Below are positions 12,054-22,379 of a stretch of DNA of 29,361 nucleotides, one piece after another. The DNA comes from an uncultured Geobacteraceae bacterium (GTDB lineage Bacteria; Desulfobacterota; Desulfuromonadia; Desulfuromonadales; Geopsychrobacteraceae): NCBI GenBank assembly GCA_937958075.1, contig CALFFB010000219.1:1-29361 (forward strand). The letters are read 5' to 3'. Position 1 is the stretch's first letter. Every line of letters starts with the position of its first letter. Under the pieces are notes generated by a model that was given only the letters and a program-made list of their open reading frames with translations, did not search any database and was not told the DNA's origin. Made by a program: the position numbers and the translations under genes.

Positions 12054-12082
12054 TTTACAATTTTTATCCTCTCACGTATAGT
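12054..12082 (+). promoter_or_regulatory. Sigma-70-type promoter of the 12109 gene
   Basis: TTTACA (12054-12059), a 17-bp spacer, then TATAGT (12077-12082). Transcription would start near 12089, some 20 nt before the ATG, leaving just room for the ribosome site. Confidence 0.65.
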
Positions 12083-12108
12083 CCGGTTGACCGCAGGGAG
12101 AAGAAGGC

Positions 12109-12651
12109 ATGGATGATCGCCGCAAAATAGCGCGTGAACTGGATGACATCCAGCAGGGTATCAAGGAGCTGGAGATCCTCTACGAACAGTATTTCGCCGG
12201 CATTGAACGGCGCGAACCGGTCAATGACCGGAAGGCCATCGCCAGACGCATCCGTCATTTCACCAACCGCCGTATCGTCTGGACGGATCTGAAATTCCGC
12301 TATCAGGGCCTGGCCTCACGCTTTATGACCTATTGTCAGTACTGGGACCGCATTCAGCGCCAGATAGAGGAAGGCAAATACCACCGACACACAGCCAAAT
12401 TGCCCACCCCGGCCAACCACCAGCCTGATCCGGGCCCAGCAACGGCAGACGCCAGAAGCCTGCAGCAACAGCTGGCGCAGGCCCGCCAGGATTGCGGGTT
12501 GTCCGGTGAACAGCCCAGCGTCGAGAAGATCTCCGCCTTTCTGAAGGCCCAGCAGGAACAGATCCGCAGCCGTTTCGGCGACAAACCCGTGGAGTACAGC
12601 GTCGAGACCCTTGACGGCAAGCCCCGTATCAAGGTCCGGCTGAAAAAGTGA
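12109..12651 (+). CDS. Conserved hypothetical protein, charged and helical
   Basis: 180 aa, function not known to me. Residues 1-95 are rich in Arg, Lys and Glu and look helical (RKIARELDDIQQGIKELEILYEQYFAGIERREP, then IARRIRHFTNRRIVWTDLKFRYQGLASRFMTYCQYWDRIQRQIEEGKY). Aromatic residues follow a regular spacing, which suggests a helical bundle or coiled coil. A proline-rich linker (about 100-115) leads to a second domain with KISAFLKAQQEQIRSRFGDKPVEYSVETLDGKPRIKVRLKK. It recalls proteins annotated from delta-proteobacteria with an MXAN_5187-type C-terminal domain, but that is memory, not a search. There is no signal peptide. It is followed after 34 nt by the radical SAM gene, probably in one operon from the promoter at 12054. 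Confidence 0.8.
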   Translation: MDDRRKIARELDDIQQGIKELEILYEQYFAGIERREPVNDRKAIARRIRHFTNRRIVWTDLKFRYQGLASRFMTYCQYWDRIQRQIEEGKYHRHTAKLPTPANHQPDPGPATADARSLQQQLAQARQDCGLSGEQPSVEKISAFLKAQQEQIRSRFGDKPVEYSVETLDGKPRIKVRLKK

Positions 12652-12685
12652 TCCCCGTATCGAGCATGCTGACGGGAGCAGACCC

Positions 12686-14536
12686 ATGCGCACCCTGATC
12701 CTGACCCGCCACGTTCGCCCCTCGGATCAGGCCATCCCCCTGGCCGCCGCCTGCCTCAAAGCCAGTCTGCCGCAGCAGCTGCAGGAGCAGACAGAGATCA
12801 TCAACCTTTATCCCGACGATTGCCCGCAGCAAACCGTCCGGAAGCTGCTGGCCAGGGAGCCGGACGTTGTCGCTTTATCCCTGTGCCTGTGGAGCCGACA
12901 GCCCCTGCTGGAACTGGCGCGGCTGCTGCGACAGGCCAGGCCGGATGTGTATATACTGGCCGGTGGTCCGGAAATCAGCGGTGACTGCCGCAGGCTGCTG
13001 GCCGAAGGACCGGTGGATGCCGTCATTTATGGTGAAGGGGAACTGGCCTTCGCCGCCACCCTTGATGCCCTGAGGCAAAAAACATCCCCTGCCTCTATCG
13101 AAGGTTTTTGCGCCGCCGGTCACCAGGGTTCCGTTGCGCCGGCGGTCTGCCCCGACCTGGCGCTGCTCCCTTCCCCCTGGCTGGAAGGTCATCTCCCCCT
13201 GGTCACGGGGGGTGGTGTTCTGTGGGAGGTGGCGCGTGGGTGCCACTTCAACTGCGCCTTCTGTCACGACGCCAAGGGCGTGAGAGGGGTCCGTCCCTTT
13301 CCCTTCACCCGCCTGCGCCGGGAGCTGGAGCTCTTTGCCGCTAAAGGTATCGGTCAGGTCTGGATTCTCGATTCCACCTTCAACGCCCCGCCGGAACGCG
13401 GCAAACAGCTGCTGCACCTGCTCCTTGAGGTGGCACCGCAGATACATTATCACATCGAAGCCAAAGCCGATTTTCTCGACCGGCAAACCATCGCCCTGCT
13501 GTCCCAGCTGTCCTGCTCGGTGCAGATAGGGCTGCAATCGGCCCGTCCGGAGATCCTGCAACCGCTGCACCGCCAGCTCAACCTGAAAAAGTTCACCAGG
13601 GTCACTGAACAGCTGAACCGGGCCGGTGTTGTCTTCGGCCTCGATCTGATCTACGGCCTGCCCGGTGACAACCATGCCGGCTTCACCGCAAGTCTCGAAT
13701 TTGCTCTGCAGCAGCAGCCGAACCAGGTCGACATCTTCCCCCTGTCCCTGCTCCCGGGTACGGAACTCTATCAGCAGCAGGAAGCTTTCGGCATCAGTGG
13801 CAGCCCGCACCCCCCCTATCAGCTGACCGGCAACCGCAGCTACCCGCCGGAAGAACTGCAGACAAGCGCGCAACTTGCCGCAGCGACGGACATTTTTTAC
13901 AATCGGGGTCGCGCCGTCGGTTTTTTTCTGCAGGTCTGCGCATCCCTGAACACGTCTGGCGTCGACCTGCTCCGACAATTCACTTCATGGCTCACGACTG
14001 AAGGTGGCTACAGTCCCGAACAGATTCTCGCCGCCGAAAGCTGGACACCGGACATCATTCTCCCCCTGCAGCAGGACTTTATCGCCCGCCAACTGCACCG
14101 CAGCGGCCGGGGGGAACTGATTCCCGTCAGCGCCGACCTGATTCTTTATCATTACCTCTGTGCCGAAACCCTCCTCGCTGCGCCCTGCCAGGGCACAACC
14201 ACCGACGTTGCCGGCTTTGCCCGGAAGCACTGGCAACTGCATCCGCACGCGCACCTTGCCCGCTTTCATTATGACGTGAAAGAGCTGGAGGAGGTCGGTG
14301 GCTGGCCCCTGACCGCCATTGTCCGTGAGCTGGACCAGGACCCCGGCTACAGCCTGTTTTTCAATCAGCAGGGGGAACCCTTTATCGAAGTTCTTGACGA
14401 AACCTTTGCAGGAATGCTGCTGCGGGCGAAAGCCGGCGCCAAAGGCAGTGAGCTGCTCAAGGGCCTGGATCCGCAGGATGCCCGGGAGATGATATCCTTC
14501 GCGCTGAAGGAAGGCTTATTGCAGCAGGTTATCTGA
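12686..14536 (+). CDS. Radical SAM protein with N-terminal B12-binding-like domain
   Basis: 616 aa. Residues 1-130 look like a cobalamin-binding Rossmann domain: a LILTRHVRPSDQ start, DVVALSLCLWSRQPLLELARLL, then DVYILAGGPEIS and AVIYGEGELAF, the usual pattern of B12-radical SAM enzymes. The radical SAM domain follows, with EVARGCHFNCAFC supplying the CxxxCxxC cluster ligands at Cys186, 190 and 193. WILDSTFNAPPERGKQLL and FGLDLIYGLPGDNHAGF belong to the same barrel. The last 200 residues are of unknown type. Substrate cannot be inferred; the class includes methylases and ring-modifying enzymes. The 3' end overlaps the convergent GAF gene by 8 nt. A spaced GGGAG precedes the ATG. Confidence 0.85.
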   Translation: MRTLILTRHVRPSDQAIPLAAACLKASLPQQLQEQTEIINLYPDDCPQQTVRKLLAREPDVVALSLCLWSRQPLLELARLLRQARPDVYILAGGPEISGDCRRLLAEGPVDAVIYGEGELAFAATLDALRQKTSPASIEGFCAAGHQGSVAPAVCPDLALLPSPWLEGHLPLVTGGGVLWEVARGCHFNCAFCHDAKGVRGVRPFPFTRLRRELELFAAKGIGQVWILDSTFNAPPERGKQLLHLLLEVAPQIHYHIEAKADFLDRQTIALLSQLSCSVQIGLQSARPEILQPLHRQLNLKKFTRVTEQLNRAGVVFGLDLIYGLPGDNHAGFTASLEFALQQQPNQVDIFPLSLLPGTELYQQQEAFGISGSPHPPYQLTGNRSYPPEELQTSAQLAAATDIFYNRGRAVGFFLQVCASLNTSGVDLLRQFTSWLTTEGGYSPEQILAAESWTPDIILPLQQDFIARQLHRSGRGELIPVSADLILYHYLCAETLLAAPCQGTTTDVAGFARKHWQLHPHAHLARFHYDVKELEEVGGWPLTAIVRELDQDPGYSLFFNQQGEPFIEVLDETFAGMLLRAKAGAKGSELLKGLDPQDAREMISFALKEGLLQQVI

Positions 14537-15182
14537 TGAGCAGATCAACCACATTCTGATAGGTCCGGCGCTTGCGTTCGGAGCGGGCATAGAGCAGGGA
14601 ATAAAAGAGGGCGGACGCAGCGTGTTCCGCGACCAGGGTCAGAACCTGACGGCGCAGGGCATCGGGCGCTGCTGCCGGGTCGAGCCATTGATAGAAGGCC
14701 AGCACCCCGACCGGCTGGCCACGGGTCACCAGCGGTACCGCCAGCAGGGGATCCAGCAGATCGTCTGAAGTTGATACGGCAAGGTCCGTCCGGCGGTAGT
14801 TCTCGCCCCGAGCCAGGATACCGCCGAGCAGACTGTCCGGGCTGGCAACGCTAAAATCGTCGCCAACGTCGTCGAACCCCTCCCCCATCCGGTAACGCAG
14901 CCGGGTCGCATCCGCATCCAGCAGAAACAGGGCAAACCGCTCCGCCCCGATAAAGTTGATGACAACCTCGGAGATAATGGCAAAGATCTCATCCCGCTCA
15001 AAGGTCGAATGCAGCCGGGTCAGGGCCTGATAGAGCCGGGTCAGGTGCTCGTTCGCCTGCTCCAGTTCGACCAGCTGCTGGGCGAATTCCCGGTTTTCCT
15101 CTTCCAGCTCGGCAATCCGCGCCTGTGCCTGGTGATATTGTTGCCGGAGCAGACCGGCTGTTTCTTCCGGATCGGATGTCAT
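14529..15182 (-). CDS. Coiled-coil GAF-domain protein
   Basis: 217 aa from the ATG at 15182, which has GGGAGG at good spacing. A longer open frame back to 15305 runs through a terminator hairpin and is rejected. Residues 8-50 form a coiled coil (QARIAELEEENREFAQQLVELEQANEHL). Residues about 60-200 look like a GAF domain (FAIISEVVINFIGAERFALFLLDADATRLRYR, then LLDPLLAVPLVTRGQPVGVLAFYQW). No output domain is attached, so it is probably a sensory adaptor for a partner kinase, cyclase or regulator. That role is inference. Its gene ends inside the end of the convergent radical SAM gene. Confidence 0.82.
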   Translation of the reverse strand: MTSDPEETAGLLRQQYHQAQARIAELEEENREFAQQLVELEQANEHLTRLYQALTRLHSTFERDEIFAIISEVVINFIGAERFALFLLDADATRLRYRMGEGFDDVGDDFSVASPDSLLGGILARGENYRRTDLAVSTSDDLLDPLLAVPLVTRGQPVGVLAFYQWLDPAAAPDALRRQVLTLVAEHAASALFYSLLYARSERKRRTYQNVVDLLIR

Positions 15183-15233
15183 GACGGGCCTCCCTGAAAT
15201 GCCTTGTTCATATCCTGAAGACGCCACAAAGTA

Positions 15234-15269
15234 AAGGCTCCCGCTGCCTGTAAAAGCAACGGGAGCCTT
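15234..15269 (-). terminator. Hairpin terminator after the thioredoxin-like gene
   Basis: A perfect 10-bp stem, AAGGCTCCCG (15234-15243) with CGGGAGCCTT (15260-15269), lies between the thioredoxin-like gene and the GAF gene. The minus-strand T tract is weak (TTTACTTT); the plus-strand side also ends in a short TTGTTTT. Confidence 0.65.
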
Positions 15270-15304
15270 GTTTTCCAACTGCCGGCAGATCACCTCCGGC
15301 GCCA

Positions 15305-15580
15305 TCAGGCGACGTCGGCAATCTCCTTGCGGTAGCGCGGACGTTCAACGATGAAATTCATAATTTCTTCGACATTGGGAACCCGCCCGGCAATCCGCAC
15401 CTGATCATCAATCATCAGTGCCGGCACGACATAGATCCGATTATCAATCATTTTACGTGCATCATGATACTGATGCACCTCAGCTTTCACCCCCAGGTTA
15501 TCCAGCGCCTGACGGACATTGTCAACGGTTCCCTGACAGCTTTCAGGTTTATCCGGTTTACACAGAATATCGATACGCAT
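15305..15580 (-). CDS. Small thioredoxin-fold protein with widened cysteine pair
   Basis: 91 aa from the ATG at 15580 (AGGAGGG upstream). It has the beta-alpha-beta start MRIDILCKPD, the QALDNLGVKAEVHQYHDARKMIDN helix-strand and the VPALMIDD segment with the cis-proline typical of thioredoxin folds. It then ends in GRVPNVEEIMNFI, closely recalling the archaeal-type small glutaredoxin-like proteins. The active site is unusual: cysteines sit at 7 and 15 (CKPDKPESC), not as CxxC. A disulfide between them is possible but not certain. A promoter (15633-15660) and a perfect palindrome (15595-15610) precede it, so it is probably expressed separately from clpB. A role in redox relay or stress is an inference from the clpB neighbourhood. 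Confidence 0.82.
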   Translation of the reverse strand: MRIDILCKPDKPESCQGTVDNVRQALDNLGVKAEVHQYHDARKMIDNRIYVVPALMIDDQVRIAGRVPNVEEIMNFIVERPRYRKEIADVA

Positions 15581-15594
15581 GATGCCCTCCTGAC

Positions 15595-15610
15595 TCAGGT
15601 TAAAACCTGA
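15595..15610. promoter_or_regulatory. Perfect palindrome in the thioredoxin-like gene leader (candidate operator)
   Basis: TCAGGTTAAAACCTGA is a perfect 16-bp palindrome placed between the predicted transcription start (about 15626) and the ribosome site. A repressor site is the simplest reading; there is no sequence clue to the protein. Confidence 0.5.
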
Positions 15611-15632
15611 CAATTATGACCTGTTTTGTCCA

Positions 15633-15660
15633 ACTATACCCCTTTTTTTTCGTTTGGCAA
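15633..15660 (-). promoter_or_regulatory. Sigma-70-type promoter of the thioredoxin-like gene
   Basis: On the minus strand TTGCCA (15655-15660), a 16-bp A-rich spacer and TATAGT (15633-15638). It lies directly beyond the clpB stop codon. Confidence 0.6.
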
Positions 15661-15664
15661 GGGG

Positions 15665-18289
<2,625 letters not shown>

Positions 18290-18368
18290 TGCTATCTTCC
18301 TCTCAAGACGTCAGCAAGCAGCCTTTCCGGCCAAGCTCGATACATCCTGCGACCTGTTGATGTACGCA

Positions 18369-18416
18369 ATTATAGCACCCGATTTCTGCCCCGGCAGAAA
18401 AAGCATCGGTGCCGAT
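18369..18416 (-). promoter_or_regulatory. clpB upstream promoter region with two palindromes
   Basis: On the minus strand a perfect TATAAT (18369-18374) lies about 80 nt before the clpB ATG, but no good -35 is found 16-18 bp upstream. That position is occupied by a perfect palindrome TTTCTGCC-CC-GGCAGAAA (18383-18400), next to a second one ATCGG-TG-CCGAT (18405-18416). No CIRCE element and no clear sigma-32 consensus were found. Confidence 0.4.
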
Positions 18417-18426
18417 TCCCTCAAAG

Positions 18427-18457
18427 CAACAGCCGGGGTTTGTGGCCCCGGCTGTTG
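18427..18457 (-). terminator. Hairpin terminator after the hsp20 pair
   Basis: CAACAGCCGGGG (18427-18438) pairs perfectly with CCCCGGCTGTTG (18446-18457) over 12 bp with a 7-nt loop, 13 bases beyond the hsp20 stop. The T tract is poor, so it may be a partial terminator or mRNA 3' protector. Confidence 0.6.
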
Positions 18458-18469
18458 TGTGCTCCACGA

Positions 18470-18838
18470 TCAGTGGAGGGTTCTGACAGCGATTCGTTTC
18501 GGCTTCGCCGCCTCGCTTTTCGGCAGCCGCAGGGTGAGGACCCCGTTTTTCAGCTCGGCATGGCCTCCATCCGCGTCGATACGGTCGGAGAGCTTGAACT
18601 GCCGGTAATAGCCATAACGGGTTGTATCGTCGGCAACCTGTCGCTCCGCCTCCAGGGTCAGCACCCCGCGGGTGACCTCCAGTTGCAGGCTCTGCTCGGT
18701 GATACCGGGCATATCCGCCAGCAACAGAATGTCATTGTCGGTTTCGAAAATATCCACCGGTGGTGTCGCCCAGACGATGGGAAGGGGCTGATCCATCTGT
18801 TGCTCCGCATGTTGCGCTGTCATCTGCTTGTCATTCAT
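18470..18838 (-). CDS. Hsp20/alpha-crystallin small heat-shock protein (second of a pair)
   Basis: 122 aa. A holdase that binds unfolding proteins for later rescue by ClpB/DnaK. Residues about 28-115 are the alpha-crystallin domain (PPVDIFETDNDILLLADMPGITEQSLQLEVTRGVLTLEAER, then YYRQFKLSDRIDADGGHAELKNGVLTLRLPKSEAAKPKRIAV). The short C-terminal tail keeps an I-x-V motif (IAV), used for oligomer contacts. The N-terminal arm is short. An AGAGGT ribosome site precedes the ATG. It is 72 nt downstream of the other hsp20 gene and probably in its operon. Confidence 0.93.
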   Translation of the reverse strand: MNDKQMTAQHAEQQMDQPLPIVWATPPVDIFETDNDILLLADMPGITEQSLQLEVTRGVLTLEAERQVADDTTRYGYYRQFKLSDRIDADGGHAELKNGVLTLRLPKSEAAKPKRIAVRTLH

Positions 18839-18910
18839 AGGGTCACCTCTTGCTCTATATTGGCTGTTTATGTGTTGTCAGTTCTTGTTCCTTCTGCCTG
18901 CAGGCCTGGC

Positions 18911-19336
18911 TTATTCGGCCTTGATGGCAATCTTTTTCGGCAGCGCCGCCCGGGACTTGGGCAGACGAATGGTGAGAATACCCTCCTTGTATTCGGCGTC
19001 GATATTCTCGGTATCCAGATTGTCCGGCAGGGTCAGTATCCGCTCGAAACCGCCTACCCGGCGTTCCTGACGATGAATCTTCACCCCTTCCGGCAGTTGC
19101 GGCGTGACAAATTCCCCTTTGATGGACAATTTACGCCCCACGACGTCAATTTCCAGCTTGTCAACATCCACGCCCGGCAGCTCGGCTGCGACCTGATAAC
19201 CTTCATCAAGCTCCTGGACGCGGAAATTCAATTGACTCTGCTGACGGGCCAGAGGGTTCAGGTCAAAACCACGGAACAGTTGCTCCATTTCCCGCTGCAT
19301 CGTGTCTAACGGATTTACCATGTGAAATCTGAACAT
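18911..19336 (-). CDS. Hsp20/alpha-crystallin small heat-shock protein (first of a pair)
   Basis: 141 aa from the ATG at 19336, which has AGGAGGAA just upstream; the in-frame ATG at 19351 would precede that site and is rejected. The N-terminal arm MFRFHMVNPLDTMQREMEQLF is typical of class A bacterial small heat-shock proteins. The alpha-crystallin domain spans about 40-130 (FRVQELDEGYQVAAELPGVDVDKLEIDVVGRKLSIKGE, FERILTLPDNLDTENIDAEYKEGILTIRLPKS) and the tail has an I-x-I motif (IAI). It differs clearly from the second hsp20, so they are not a recent duplication. The upstream gap (19337-19565) carries the strong inverted repeat at 19487-19550. Confidence 0.94.
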   Translation of the reverse strand: MFRFHMVNPLDTMQREMEQLFRGFDLNPLARQQSQLNFRVQELDEGYQVAAELPGVDVDKLEIDVVGRKLSIKGEFVTPQLPEGVKIHRQERRVGGFERILTLPDNLDTENIDAEYKEGILTIRLPKSRAALPKKIAIKAE

Positions 19337-19486
19337 AACTTCCTCCTGCATTTTTTGTCTTGGTTGAGGCCGGTTGGCCGTTGCTGTTGTCGTGCTTGTG
19401 CCAGTCCAGTATTCACAGGCAATGCCAACCTGAGCAATATTGTTTTTACATGTATTTACAAATAGTTAGCAAATCAATGGGGAGCG

Positions 19487-19550
19487 AAAAAAAAGACTGT
19501 GACGTCGCAGCTGTCGCACAGACGCTGGCCCCTGCGACAGTTGCGACGTC
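19487..19550 (-). terminator. Intrinsic terminator of the sigma-54 regulator gene, possibly doubling as an activator site
   Basis: GACGTCGCAGCTGTCGCA (19501-19518) and TGCGACAGTTGCGACGTC (19533-19550) are 18-nt arms with one mismatch and a 14-nt loop. On the minus strand the stem is followed by a run of eight T (19487-19494), so it fits a strong terminator 15 bases beyond the stop of the regulator gene. Each arm contains two TCGCA-type half-sites, and the element is 165-214 bp upstream of the hsp20 ATG, a usual distance for an enhancer-binding protein site. Confidence 0.8.
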
Positions 19551-19565
19551 GCCGGGAAGATGGGC

Positions 19566-20978
<1,413 letters not shown>

Positions 20979-21001
20979 AAAACCAGCTGCCAGAAGGATA
21001 A

Positions 21002-21340
21002 TTAAAAACGCAAACCCTTAACAAAATCTTCATAGACCTGTTGTCCCGAGTCAAAACGGGTAAACCTGACGCCCATGCCGGCAAACTTGCTCAAACGCAT
21101 GACGCTGGCAGGCACCTTTTTCGCCCAGCAGACAATGCCGCTGGCGCGAATCTCCTGACCGTCGGGCAGCTCAATGGTCAGCTGCAGCCTGGTTCCGGGG
21201 CGCTCAGGCATGTTGGTGACAATATGCACACCGCCCGTTGAGGCGTTGCCGGTGAAGGCGGCCCGGCTCGGTTCATCAATACCGAACCTGGCTTTTAAGC
21301 GTTTGTTCTTGCGCACCAGTTTACGCCCGCTGCGATCCAT
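21002..21340 (-). CDS. PilZ-domain protein
   Basis: 112 aa from the ATG at 21340 (GGGGG upstream); the open frame continues upstream but without family likeness. The sequence resembles a PilZ domain: RKNKRLKARFGI, NASTGGVHIVTNMPERPGTRLQLTIELPDGQEIRASGIVCWAKK, then GMGVRFTRFDSGQQVYEDFV. Canonical PilZ proteins bind cyclic di-GMP through RxxxR and D/NxSxxG. Here NASTGG matches the second motif (N-x-S-x-x-G), while the first is only loosely met by RKNKR. Binding is therefore likely but not certain. It is probably co-transcribed with the sigma-54 regulator that follows after 23 nt. Confidence 0.85.
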   Translation of the reverse strand: MDRSGRKLVRKNKRLKARFGIDEPSRAAFTGNASTGGVHIVTNMPERPGTRLQLTIELPDGQEIRASGIVCWAKKVPASVMRLSKFAGMGVRFTRFDSGQQVYEDFVKGLRF

Positions 21341-21489
21341 AGCCTTACCCCCTTGCCCGATCAGGTAGAACATATCCAGAAAAGAGAAGTCATTTCCCCT
21401 AAAGCCTCTGAAGGATAGCAAAATTACCTGATGAAATACCAGCGCCAACGTCCTGCGGTCATTGCCTGCCAAAGGATCGGCGCGACCCT

Positions 21490-21505
21490 TGGCACCCTCC
21501 CTGCA
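21490..21505 (+). promoter_or_regulatory. Sigma-54 (-24/-12) promoter of draT
   Basis: TGGCACCCTCCCTGCA carries a perfect TGGCAC -24 box and GC of the -12 box at the obligatory spacing (GG 21491-21492, GC 21503-21504). The start would be near 21516, about 70 nt before the draT ATG. This links draTG to nitrogen-regulated sigma-54 control. Confidence 0.8.
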
Positions 21506-21539
21506 GATTGTCCAGCCAACCTCAACCCTCCCTGAGCTT

Positions 21540-21568
21540 CTGCTGAAAAAAGCAGCAGGTTGTTTTTT
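21540..21568 (+). terminator. Terminator-like hairpin in the draT leader
   Basis: CTGCTG (21540-21545) pairs with CAGCAG (21553-21558) around a 7-nt A-rich loop. After GTTG comes a run of six T (21563-21568). It lies between the sigma-54 promoter and the draT ATG, so it may be an attenuator. The stem is short and no ANTAR-type AnnGnn hexaloop was found beside it. Confidence 0.45.
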
Positions 21569-21584
21569 GAAGACAGGCCACAGC

Positions 21585-22379
21585 ATGGACATCAATCATC
21601 ACAATCGCTGCAATCTCCCCCCCCGGGTTATCGCCTCGCGTCATTTCAACCGTAGCCCCGAGACCCTGGAGATCCAGGGGACAACCTATGATCAACGGGT
21701 TTTGCTGGAAAAACTGCAGGGGGTCAATGAGCAGGAAGCGCGGGGAGCCCTGTTTCATGATTTCATGGATGTGCGCTTTCAACTGCACCAGTGGCAGCGG
21801 GAGTCCTCGGTTTCCAGCCGCAAGAGCCTGAAAAACAGCTATCTGCGGTTTTTGCGCGGCTGGCTGTTCGACAGCAATTCCGTGGAGGGTGCGGTTCTCA
21901 AAGGCTGGGTCGAATCACGCTTCGGCCTGCCGCCGACCTATCACCAGGGCACCATCAGCAGCGCTGATTGTCCGACCTACCTGAAATACCGCGCCCATTT
22001 CGCCGCAGGAGCCATCCGCACCAACGCCATCCTGTCCCAGCTTGACCTCTTGTATGCTTTTGTCCAGAACGAACTGAAAAGATTGTTCCCGGGCACATCC
22101 CACCTCGGCGTTTATCGTGGTATCTACGATTATGACGAACACCTTGTCCTGGAAAAGATCGACAAGACACACCAGATTCTGATGTTGAACAACCTGAATT
22201 CCTTTACCGGCAACTTTGAACGCGCCTGGGAATTCGGTACCCGGGTGCTGCAGGTGCAGGTGCCGTTATGCAAGATTGCCTTTCTCAGCGGACTGCTGCC
22301 TAAAGCCCTGTTCAAAGGAGAGGAGGAGATTCTGGTTATTGGTGGCGAATACGAGGTCAAGGTGCTGATCGGTGGCTGA
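21585..22379 (+). CDS. draT: NAD+--dinitrogenase-reductase ADP-ribosyltransferase
   Basis: 264 aa, matching the length of Rhodospirillum rubrum DraT. The enzyme ADP-ribosylates one arginine of NifH when ammonium appears or energy falls, switching nitrogenase off. Seen here: SYLRFLRGWLFDSNSVEGAVLKGWVESRFGLPPTYH (about 85-120), closely like DraT; GVYRGIYDYDEH (175-186) with the arginine of the ART fold; LNSFTGN (204-210); and FKGEEEILVIGGEYEV (243-258), which holds the catalytic glutamate region. The ATG at 21585 is chosen because similarity starts right after it and the upstream frame contains the promoter; its ribosome site is weak. The stop overlaps the GTG start of draG. Confidence 0.95.
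   Translation: MDINHHNRCNLPPRVIASRHFNRSPETLEIQGTTYDQRVLLEKLQGVNEQEARGALFHDFMDVRFQLHQWQRESSVSSRKSLKNSYLRFLRGWLFDSNSVEGAVLKGWVESRFGLPPTYHQGTISSADCPTYLKYRAHFAAGAIRTNAILSQLDLLYAFVQNELKRLFPGTSHLGVYRGIYDYDEHLVLEKIDKTHQILMLNNLNSFTGNFERAWEFGTRVLQVQVPLCKIAFLSGLLPKALFKGEEEILVIGGEYEVKVLIGG

Noticed and set aside
19393..19408. A sigma-54 promoter upstream of hsp20 (TGGAC...AAGCA on the minus strand)
   Set aside because: GG and GC have the right spacing, but both boxes are poor; a nearby perfect TGGCAC lacks GC at the -12 position.
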